IMG/VR virus record: IMGVR_UViG_3300047353_000129
Location: 1 to 37,109 of that record
Reading direction: 5' to 3' (one strand)
Length of the DNA: 37,109 bases
Origin: a virus
The position numbers and the translations under genes are program-made. Below the pieces are notes generated by a model. That model did no database searches. It was not told where the DNA came from and saw nothing but the letters and a program-made list of their open reading frames with translations. Shown one piece after another: positions 22,544 to 29,607 of the stretch; the stretch's first letter is position 1; the number at the start of each line of letters is the position of its first letter.

Positions 22544-23160
22544 AGCAAGTATTTGAATACTGGATGCCGTCAACTGACGACCATTTTGAAAGACTGATTA
22601 AGAAAAGAGTTCGTCGAGGTGGCCCTCCTGAATATCAAGATGATGTAAGAGAAGCAGCTTATCAACATGTTACTGACTTTAATGTGTGTTTAGATATTGG
22701 AGCAAACGTTGGTCTTTGGGCTAAACCCTTAACTAGAAAATTTAATAAAGTTATTGCATTTGAACCTTTAGAACAAGTATATTCTTGTTTAGAAAAAAAC
22801 ACAGAAGGATTAAATGTTGAAATACATAAGTGTGCATTAGGTAATAAAAATTCAACTATTGATATGAAGTATGACAGTCATAATACTGGTGCTAGTCATG
22901 TTATCGAAGGAGAAGGATCTATTAATGTTCGACGTCTAGACGATATTGATTTACCAAAGTTCGGGCTAGTTAAGATTGACTGTGAGCGTTATGAACTTGA
23001 AATACTTAAAGGTGCAATAGACACTTTATTAAAATATAAGCCAATTGTAGTTTGTGAGCAACACCCAGATACAAATTATTGTGCAGGTAAATTCTTAAAA
23101 GACCACGGTGCCATTGAGCTTACCAATGTAAGAAAGGATTACGTATTTGGTTGGGAATAA
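22540..23160 (+). CDS. FkbM-family methyltransferase, second copy (206 aa)
   Basis: FkbM layout: LDIGANVGLW (51-60), IAFEPLEQ (72-79), and LVKIDCERYELEILKGA (143-159). In the last motif Arg150 replaces the usual Gly of DVEGYE, and Cys replaces Val, so the active-site edge is unusual. The 4-nt overlap with the upstream methyltransferase implies coupled translation. It is diverged from the FkbM copy at 21320: shared motifs, little identity elsewhere. Probably methylates a different sugar position or acceptor; this is inference. Confidence 0.83.
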   Translation: MKQVFEYWMPSTDDHFERLIKKRVRRGGPPEYQDDVREAAYQHVTDFNVCLDIGANVGLWAKPLTRKFNKVIAFEPLEQVYSCLEKNTEGLNVEIHKCALGNKNSTIDMKYDSHNTGASHVIEGEGSINVRRLDDIDLPKFGLVKIDCERYELEILKGAIDTLLKYKPIVVCEQHPDTNYCAGKFLKDHGAIELTNVRKDYVFGWE

Positions 23161-23192
23161 CACCATAATATAGTTCCTGCCATTAAGTACGC

Positions 23193-23200
23193 ACTAAATA
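23193..23200 (+). promoter_or_regulatory. Late promoter motif, leaderless type
   Basis: ACTAAATA, last A 6 nt before the A of the ATG at 23206. The start is fixed by the conserved N-terminus, and no Shine-Dalgarno is present. Confidence 0.5.
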
Positions 23201-23205
23201 CTAGC

Positions 23206-23979
23206 ATGGAACGCATCGTATTAGTAACAGGCGGCTTTGATCCGCTTCACTCCGGACATATTGCTTATTTTAAAGAAGCAAAAAAATTAGGAACAAAACT
23301 AATTGTAGGAGTTAACTCAGACGAATGGTTAACTCGAAAGAAAGGCAGACCTTTTATGTCTTTCGAAGAACGCATTTCTATCATCAAAGAACTATCCATT
23401 GTTGATAAAGTAATTGGATTTAATGACAGCGACGATACTGCTTGTCATGCAATCTTCCACACGTTAAGTACACACGGTAGTGGAACTAAAGTAATCTTTG
23501 CTAACGGCGGAGATAGAACTAACGATAATATCCCAGAAATGAAAACATACGGCGACATGCCTTATGTAGATTTTGTATTTGGTGTCGGTGGCACTGACAA
23601 GCAAAATAGTAGTAGTTGGATATTAGACGAATGGAAACAACCTAAAACAGATAGGAATTGGGGGTACTATAGAGTGTTACATGAAAATGGAAAAGAAGTA
23701 AAAGTAAAAGAATTAACAGTTGATCCAGGACAAAAATTATCTATGCAACGGCATCAACACAGGAGTGAACATTGGTTTGTTAGTACAGGTACAGCAACCG
23801 TTTACACTTTAGATACATCAACTGATGTAGATTTATATGGAACATATAGAACACATGAGAGCTTACATATACCGCAAGGCATGTGGCATCAGTTAGCAAA
23901 TGAAACAACAGAACCGTTAACACTAGTTGAAATACAGTATGGTACTGAATGCGTGGAGGAAGACATTGAGCGAAGATAA
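23206..23979 (+). CDS. Cytidylyltransferase-cupin fusion (257 aa)
   Basis: Residues 1-~140: nucleotidyltransferase of the glycerol-3-phosphate cytidylyltransferase / HldE-C type, with GGFDPLHSGH (His15-x2-His18), GVNSDEW and ANGGDRTND. These join CTP or ATP to a sugar or polyol phosphate. Residues ~150-257: a cupin like the C-terminal isomerase domain of type II mannose-6-phosphate isomerases: NWGYYRVL, DPGQKLSMQRHQHRSEHWFV (His183, His185, Glu188), HIPQGMWHQLAN (His228) and LVEIQYGTECVEEDIER. So one protein may isomerise and activate a sugar. I do not know this domain pair as standard. Late motif 6 nt before ATG, no Shine-Dalgarno. It overlaps the next gene's start by 14 nt. Confidence 0.85.
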   Translation: MERIVLVTGGFDPLHSGHIAYFKEAKKLGTKLIVGVNSDEWLTRKKGRPFMSFEERISIIKELSIVDKVIGFNDSDDTACHAIFHTLSTHGSGTKVIFANGGDRTNDNIPEMKTYGDMPYVDFVFGVGGTDKQNSSSWILDEWKQPKTDRNWGYYRVLHENGKEVKVKELTVDPGQKLSMQRHQHRSEHWFVSTGTATVYTLDTSTDVDLYGTYRTHESLHIPQGMWHQLANETTEPLTLVEIQYGTECVEEDIERR

Positions 23980-25669
23980 AATAAAAAAACAAAAACCGTT
24001 AAAAGTTTATGTAGGCTGGGACTCTAGAGAGCCCATTGCTTTTGAGGTTTGTAAGGCAAGCATACTAAAACATGCAACAGTACCAGTTAAAATTGTGCCG
24101 TTAAAAAGACATAATCTTGTAAGAGATAATATGTATTGGCGAGAAGAAGATGCACTGGCTAGTACAGAATTTACATTTACTAGATTCTTAGTTCCAGACT
24201 TAATGGGTCACAGAGGCTGGGCATTGTTTATTGACTGTGACTTTTTATTCTTGACAGACATTAAAGAATTGTTTGATCAGGTTAATGATAATTATGCTGT
24301 TATGTGTGTTCATCACGACTATACTCCTAAAGAAGGAGAAAAGATGGACGGACAAAAACAACTTAACTATCCACGTAAAAACTGGTCAAGTGCTGTATTA
24401 TGGAATTGCGGTCATCCTGATAATAAAGTTGTTGACAAAGAGTTAGTTAACGATCCTACTATAGACGGCAAGTATATGCATAGATTTAGTTGGCTTACTG
24501 ATGACAAAATAGGAAAGATTAGTCACGAATGGAATTGGTTAGTTGGTTGGTATAAGCCTGTACGTGACGGACAACCAAAAGCATTACATTACACTGAAGG
24601 CGGTCCTTGGTTTGATCAATATCGTAATTGTCCATTTAGTAAAGAATGGTATGAAGCACAAGCGGCTATGTACGAAGATAGAGTTAAAGAACTTACTCAA
24701 GAAGTAAAAGACTTAAAAAATAGAACAGTTGAGATAGACGAATTAACATTGCCTAAAGAAACTAAAACATTACTAAATGCCTATTTACAAAATCTTATAG
24801 ACCCAACAGAAGCAATTTACAAATCAAAAGAAACAATTAAACATATAACGGAGAAAAGAATGGGAGTAAAAGTAGCGGCTATCGCACCCGGCGCAGACGA
24901 CTTTGATCTTGACAAGAAAGGATTAGAATATGATCCTTATTTGCAAGATTTCATTATAGGGTGTGGCGGTAACATTAGCGAGTTCAACTTGCAAGAAGGC
25001 ACTAAAAACACCTTAGTTATAAGGGGTCTAGGTGGTGGAAGTCAGAAAGCATTAAAGTATTGTATAGAAAATAAAGTGGATTATTATGCAATTGATACAG
25101 GTTATTTACAACCGGGATCACGTAAAGACTACCACAGAGTCACAAGAAATAATCTACAAAACTTAGGTCCTATTGTTGATCGAGATTTAGATCGACTTGG
25201 CAAACTTAATTGGAAATGGCGTAAGCCTAGAAAAAATAATAAGAAGATTTTAATTTGTCCGCCAAGCGAAAAGGTAATGAAGTTTTACGGAGAAAACTTA
25301 GACGAGTGGTTAAAGAATACTGTTGACACAATTAAAACTTTAACTAATGCACCAATTGAAATTAGAAAGAAACCAGACAGACGTATACGTGTTACTACAG
25401 ATACAATATGGGACGCACTTGATACAGCGTCATGCCTTGTAACGTATAACAGTATTGCAGCAACAGAAGCTGTACTACATAGCATACCTGCTATTGCACT
25501 AGCACCAAATGCAGCTTCAGTACTATGTAGTAATAACTTACGTGATGTTGTAAGACCAGAAGTACCTGAAAAAGAAGATGTTATAAGGTATGCGGCACAT
25601 TTATCATACTGTCAATTTACAGCACAAGAATTAAGAACAGGCACTGCCTGGAAGTTACTTAATTCATGA
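23966..25669 (+). CDS. Two-domain glycosyltransferase (567 aa)
   Basis: Start taken at TTG 23966, because GGAGGA ends 5 nt before it; the 39-nt longer form has no such site. Domain 1 (~1-240): GT-A fold like GT8-type transferases, LKVYVGWDSREPIAFEV, TRFLVPDL, and metal-binding D-x-D in FIDCDFLFL (Asp90, Asp92). A charged helical linker follows (~250-295). Domain 2 (~300-567) begins MGVKVAAIAPG and is related to the proteins at 25666 and 27472: LVIRGLGGGSQKAL, KKILICPPSEK, IEIRKKPDRRI, and VTYNSIAATEAVLHSIPAIAL, a GT-B-like pattern. A Shine-Dalgarno plus ATG at 24860 could also give domain 2 alone. ATGA overlap with the next gene. Confidence 0.78.
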   Translation: MSEDKIKKQKPLKVYVGWDSREPIAFEVCKASILKHATVPVKIVPLKRHNLVRDNMYWREEDALASTEFTFTRFLVPDLMGHRGWALFIDCDFLFLTDIKELFDQVNDNYAVMCVHHDYTPKEGEKMDGQKQLNYPRKNWSSAVLWNCGHPDNKVVDKELVNDPTIDGKYMHRFSWLTDDKIGKISHEWNWLVGWYKPVRDGQPKALHYTEGGPWFDQYRNCPFSKEWYEAQAAMYEDRVKELTQEVKDLKNRTVEIDELTLPKETKTLLNAYLQNLIDPTEAIYKSKETIKHITEKRMGVKVAAIAPGADDFDLDKKGLEYDPYLQDFIIGCGGNISEFNLQEGTKNTLVIRGLGGGSQKALKYCIENKVDYYAIDTGYLQPGSRKDYHRVTRNNLQNLGPIVDRDLDRLGKLNWKWRKPRKNNKKILICPPSEKVMKFYGENLDEWLKNTVDTIKTLTNAPIEIRKKPDRRIRVTTDTIWDALDTASCLVTYNSIAATEAVLHSIPAIALAPNAASVLCSNNLRDVVRPEVPEKEDVIRYAAHLSYCQFTAQELRTGTAWKLLNS

Positions 25670-26595
25670 AAGTTGTAAGTTATTTGAAAACTGTTCCTGC
25701 TGGAAACAGAAACCTGCAAAAACCTGAATTGTTAAGACAATTTGTTAACGGTGTTAATGCCGCTGGCGACATTGGTATTTTGCATGATCAAAATAACTTA
25801 ATAGATTGTGACGTTGGTATGATTCAAGGTTGGGTCTATGACAAAACTACTACTGAGCATTTGCGTCTACGTAAAACAATTATAAAAACACAAAAACTTA
25901 CTGGCAAACATTCTGCTACAGCAGATGCTAATTTATTTTTGTATCACGATAAAACAAACCCACATGGATATTTACGTTACAGTTTTAACGGCGTATTTCC
26001 TAGTACAGGAGAATATTGTGATAGCGAAATAGATCCTACACGGTGGACACAAATATCTCAAGATACAGGAATAAAATTAGAACCATATAAATTAACAGGC
26101 GGCCATATTGTATTAATGTTACAACGAAATGGCGGCTGGAGTATGGGCGGACTAAATGTAGAAACGTGGGCACTAAAGACTATTGCTAATATAAGACGTT
26201 ATACAGATAGACATATTATTATACGTTCACACCCTGGTGATCGATTTGCAAAGAATTATTTAAAAACTCTACATGCTAACTTAAAAGGTCAGCCGTCGAT
26301 ATCAATATCAAAGATTGGTACACCTTACGAACAAGATATGCTTAATGCATGGGCAGTAGTTAATCACAATAGTAGTGCAGCTGTTGGGCCTATTATAAAC
26401 GGCTATCATTGTTTCTTAACTGACCCAAGAAATAGTCAGTGTTCTGAAGTATCAAATACAGACTTTAAACATATTGAAAAGCCATTAGAATATGATAGGG
26501 AACGTTGGTTACAACGTATTAGTATGATGCATTGGAAATTTAGTGAATTAACAAACGGATCTTGTTGGCGTCATATGAGACAGTTTATCTCCTAG
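25666..26595 (+). CDS. GT-B-like glycosyltransferase, paralog 2 (309 aa)
   Basis: Shares with its neighbours the block IRRYTDRHIIIRSHPG (176-191) and VVNHNSSAAVGPIINGYHCF (231-250), then an IEKP-type motif and a Trp-rich C-terminus. The H-P plus S-S/A-A-x(6)-G pattern resembles capsule-type GT-B enzymes such as KpsC-like Kdo transferases and CDP-glycerol polymerases; this is a fold-level inference. The N-terminal half (MKVVSYLKTVPAGNRNLQKP) is distinct. Starts on the stop of the upstream gene (ATGA) and ends 11 nt inside the convergent glycosyltransferase. Confidence 0.72.
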   Translation: MKVVSYLKTVPAGNRNLQKPELLRQFVNGVNAAGDIGILHDQNNLIDCDVGMIQGWVYDKTTTEHLRLRKTIIKTQKLTGKHSATADANLFLYHDKTNPHGYLRYSFNGVFPSTGEYCDSEIDPTRWTQISQDTGIKLEPYKLTGGHIVLMLQRNGGWSMGGLNVETWALKTIANIRRYTDRHIIIRSHPGDRFAKNYLKTLHANLKGQPSISISKIGTPYEQDMLNAWAVVNHNSSAAVGPIINGYHCFLTDPRNSQCSEVSNTDFKHIEKPLEYDRERWLQRISMMHWKFSELTNGSCWRHMRQFIS

Positions 26596-27433
26596 TCCAA
26601 TAGGACTCAGTTCTATTAACCATAATATCTTTAGGTAAACTTTTTCCTGTATTTTTACGATCACCTTTCATGTGATCAATCCATTTACCAAGTATAGTAT
26701 TAATTAACGGATGTCCACCACCGCCTGTTTTTGCTTCTCGAAGATACATTTCTGCACTGTAATCAAATGCATTAGGAAAGTCTGATTTAAATCTATTTAG
26801 AATATTACCAAACACAAAACTGTCATGCCATTCTTCTAATAAAAATATACCTTCTTCTGCTTGTTCATATACACGTTCAAACTCTTTTAAGAACTCGTGA
26901 CACACAGGATGATTAAGATTCATTCCATAAAATCCGCACTCTGGCCATGTCTGTGATCCTTTGCCTCGACCAACATATGTGATCCATTGATTATCTGGTA
27001 AGCATTCTTTAAACTCATTGTATGACCAATTACTGTGTACAAACGTATCTGCATCCATCCACACACACCAGCCCTTAGAGCGTTCACAAGCGTCATACAC
27101 AGCATATGTCTTGTTAGCAAAGCGTATAGCGTCCCACTTAAATGCTTTATGGTGATCACGCGGTCTACGTGCTTTAATATCTTCTGGAGGTATGCCGTTT
27201 GCTTTAGGTACATCTTTCCAACGCTCTTTAAAAGCATTTAGTTTAGGTAATGCTTCTTCTGCATTGAGTATCGTAATCTGTTCTGGATTAGGATTTATAG
27301 GGTTACAGTCCTCAGCATATACCAGTAACTTAATTCTACTATCAACTTTTTCTGCAAAACTATCTAAAAATCTTTGTCCGTATAATGTTAGTCCTGGTTG
27401 GTGAAAAGTTGTAACCACAGTTATGTCAGTCAT
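26585..27433 (-). CDS. GT-A glycosyltransferase (282 aa)
   Basis: Begins ITVVTTFHQPGLTLYGQRFL, a nucleotide-sugar-binding first strand. The D-x-D motif is in WCVWMDADTFVH (Asp127, Asp129), followed by an acceptor-side region FYGMNLNHPVCHEFLKEF, EEWHDSFVFG and GGGGHPLIN. The type is that of small phage and bacterial GT-A enzymes. It is the only minus-strand gene in this half and shares the 27434-27471 spacer with the divergent gene at 27472; GAGGA precedes its ATG. Donor and acceptor unknown. Confidence 0.8.
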   Translation of the reverse strand: MTDITVVTTFHQPGLTLYGQRFLDSFAEKVDSRIKLLVYAEDCNPINPNPEQITILNAEEALPKLNAFKERWKDVPKANGIPPEDIKARRPRDHHKAFKWDAIRFANKTYAVYDACERSKGWCVWMDADTFVHSNWSYNEFKECLPDNQWITYVGRGKGSQTWPECGFYGMNLNHPVCHEFLKEFERVYEQAEEGIFLLEEWHDSFVFGNILNRFKSDFPNAFDYSAEMYLREAKTGGGGHPLINTILGKWIDHMKGDRKNTGKSLPKDIMVNRTESYWTRR

Positions 27434-27444
27434 TCGTTAATCCT

Positions 27445-27452
27445 CTTAAATA
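27445..27452 (+). promoter_or_regulatory. Late promoter motif (plus) before paralog 3
   Basis: CTTAAATA; expected start near 27458, with AAGG in a 14-nt leader before the ATG at 27472. Confidence 0.45.
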
Positions 27453-27462
27453 CTATATAAGG

Positions 27463-27470
27463 TATTTAAC
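27463..27470 (-). promoter_or_regulatory. Late promoter motif (minus) before GT-A gene
   Basis: Minus strand reads GTTAAATA; expected start near 27457, with GAGGA in a 24-nt leader before the ATG at 27433. It forms an 8-bp inverted repeat (TTAAATAC / GTATTTAA) with the plus motif. Confidence 0.45.
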
Positions 27471-27471
27471 A

Positions 27472-28347
27472 ATGATTTTTTGTCTCTACACTGATTATGG
27501 CGCACTAAATAGCAAGCCAATTTTTGAAGCATTTGCCAAAAGTGTGACCGACGCTGGCCATACAGTCATATATAATGAGCCCTATAGAGTTATGTCGCAT
27601 TATGAAAACTATGACGTTGCCGTTATATGGAGTGTTCTATGGAACGGACGAATGGCACAAAACAAGACGGTATGGGAACAGAATCGTTTATTAGATAGAC
27701 CGGTTATCGTATTAGAAGTAGGCGGCATAAAAAGAGGCACAACATGGAAGGTTGGATTAAATGGCATTAACAAAGATGCTTATTTTGGCAACGCTACTCG
27801 AGGTAGTAATCGTGCTGAACGCTTTGGCTTAGAACTTAAACCTTGGCGAACTGAAGGCGAATATATTCTTATTTGTGGGCAACACGACAAGAGTCTGCAA
27901 TGGGCAGGCATGCCTCCAATGAGCCAATGGGTTCAAAAGACTATTACAGAAATACAACAATATACAAATCGTCCTATAATATTTAGGCCTCATCCTAGAT
28001 GTCCATTGCCCCATATAGAACACGAATTTAAAAACGTATTAAGGCAAGACCCACGTAAACTTACAGGCACATATGACGACTTTGATATGAAGTTTGACAA
28101 CATATGGGCTACAGTAAGTTGGTCTAGTAATCCAGGCATACACAGTATTATAAACGGTGTACCTGCATTTGTAGGACCATCAAGTTTAGCATGGAATGTT
28201 GCTAATGCATCATTAGAAGATATTGAAAATCCACACATGGGTGCAAGACAAGAATGGCTTGAAGAGTATGCACACACTGAACATACTATAGATGAAATAG
28301 CACAAGGTATTCCGTTAAATCACTTATTAAACCAATTATCTTCTTGA
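27472..28347 (+). CDS. GT-B-like glycosyltransferase, paralog 3 (291 aa)
   Basis: Third copy of the shared domain: ITEIQQYTNRPIIFRPHPR (158-176) and WATVSWSSNPGIHSIINGVPAFVG (212-235), then LEDIENPHMGARQEWLEEYA. N-terminal half MIFCLYTDYGALNSKPIFEAF with VIWSVLWNGR looks like the first Rossmann lobe of a GT-B enzyme. The HP and S-N-P-G-x-x-x-I-x-x-G-x-P motifs resemble KpsC-type or CDP-glycerol-type transferases. Kdo transfer is an attractive guess because kdsA and kdsB are in the same genome, but it is unproven. Ends the island before the early-type promoter at 28344. Confidence 0.74.
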   Translation: MIFCLYTDYGALNSKPIFEAFAKSVTDAGHTVIYNEPYRVMSHYENYDVAVIWSVLWNGRMAQNKTVWEQNRLLDRPVIVLEVGGIKRGTTWKVGLNGINKDAYFGNATRGSNRAERFGLELKPWRTEGEYILICGQHDKSLQWAGMPPMSQWVQKTITEIQQYTNRPIIFRPHPRCPLPHIEHEFKNVLRQDPRKLTGTYDDFDMKFDNIWATVSWSSNPGIHSIINGVPAFVGPSSLAWNVANASLEDIENPHMGARQEWLEEYAHTEHTIDEIAQGIPLNHLLNQLSS

Positions 28348-28372
28348 CTTTACAAGCATTTTGTTATAAAAT
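28344..28372 (+). promoter_or_regulatory. Sigma70-type (early) promoter
   Basis: TTGACT at 28344-28349, 17-nt spacer, TAAAAT at 28367-28372 (5 of 6 matches in each box). Drives the cluster starting at 28396. The -35 box overlaps the stop of the upstream gene. Confidence 0.65.
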
Positions 28373-28395
28373 ATATGTATTAGTTGAGGAGAACT

Positions 28396-29607
28396 ATGCC
28401 CATGAAAACTTGCGAAGATTGCTTAGAGTTATTAATAGGACTACATACAGGTCCTAAGTTCGATGTTGAATCGCCAGATGTTAATTTTCTAGGTAGTATT
28501 GCTAGACAAACTTTTAGAGGTATTGGTTTTACAGATCGTCAATATGAAGCCGTTAAAGAAAAATTAACAGGAACATATCGATCACAATTTGTAGAACATA
28601 ATATAGATCTTAATGAGTGTATTAAAACATTAAGGGTTCCGTTAAGAAAGTTAGATCGAGCAAAATGGATCAAAGTAATTGACAACGGGCAGGATGAACC
28701 TTATATTGGTGTACGATTTGTTTTTAGTAAAAAATTAATTGCTAAAAAAGAAAATCTAAAAAACAAAGTTGTGCATCTTGGATACGATAAAATTGAAAAG
28801 GTACATTCGTTCCAACTAACTGAATCTGCTATCTATCAAATAATAGAAGAATTTAAAAATTCGCACTTTGATATTGAAGAGCAATTACTTAACCAACATA
28901 GGAAAATAACAGAAATAATGCAAAACAAGAATGACTATATTCCTGGTATATATAATTTTAATCTTAAGAACTTACATCAGAACGGTGTTAACTACGTTGT
29001 GTCAGCGTTAGGAGAACCAACGCCTAATAACTTATATAAGTTTTATGATAGAAGAGAATTACTAGGCCTATCTCACTTTGATCAAAATGACTTAGAACAA
29101 ACTTTAAAATCTTTACTGCCATTAACTAAACGATTAATTCAACGAGAACAAACACACGTCTTAGTTAAGCCATCTGAATTTACTATTCATAATTTAGTAG
29201 AAACTATACTAGAATTATTTCGCTTTCCATTAGTAATTGTTCTAAATGAAAAGTATGCAAGAGACGAGCTTTACGAATTTAATAGAGCATTTAACGGAAT
29301 CATACCAAGTGATAATATGTCTGTTATGTTTAGATTAGAAAATAAAGAACCTGATGCAGTAGAGTTTAATCGCTATATCAAAGAGAATAATTTAAACAAT
29401 CCGGTTGACAAAAATACCAAAATAGTGTATATTAGTAATAATAAAGTTCCAAAACCGTTATTGACATCTGACTGGGTGCCGATCACAGGCATTACAACTG
29501 AATCAAGGCAACCACCTAAGATAGAAACTTATTTAGGTGCTCTTGATTTAGTAATGCATTACGACAACGATGTAGTTTGGAGAGGAAGTACAGTAGAAAA
29601 AATATGA
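28396..29607 (+). CDS. Unrecognised phage protein upstream of uvsW (403 aa)
   Basis: No family recognised. Seen: CEDC near the N-terminus (Cys6, Cys9), YIGVRFVFSKKLI, SFQLTESAIYQIIEEF, GIYNFNLKNLHQNG, NNLYKFYDRREL, and a C-terminal part with FPLVIVLNEKYARDELYEFNRAF, TKIVYISNNKVPKPLLTSDW and ALDLVMHYDNDVVW. The alternation of strands and helices in the last 150 residues suggests a Rossmann-like or polymerase-accessory domain. Two ATGs (28396 and 28402) follow GAGGAG; 28396 is used. It shares an ATGA overlap with uvsW, so a role in replication or recombination is likely, but this is only context. Confidence 0.75.
   Translation: MPMKTCEDCLELLIGLHTGPKFDVESPDVNFLGSIARQTFRGIGFTDRQYEAVKEKLTGTYRSQFVEHNIDLNECIKTLRVPLRKLDRAKWIKVIDNGQDEPYIGVRFVFSKKLIAKKENLKNKVVHLGYDKIEKVHSFQLTESAIYQIIEEFKNSHFDIEEQLLNQHRKITEIMQNKNDYIPGIYNFNLKNLHQNGVNYVVSALGEPTPNNLYKFYDRRELLGLSHFDQNDLEQTLKSLLPLTKRLIQREQTHVLVKPSEFTIHNLVETILELFRFPLVIVLNEKYARDELYEFNRAFNGIIPSDNMSVMFRLENKEPDAVEFNRYIKENNLNNPVDKNTKIVYISNNKVPKPLLTSDWVPITGITTESRQPPKIETYLGALDLVMHYDNDVVWRGSTVEKI

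Noticed and set aside
26585-26606. AGTCC-AATA-GGACT hairpin at the convergent glycosyltransferase ends
   Set aside because: Only 5 bp, no T run on either strand and mostly inside the minus-strand gene; not reported as a terminator.
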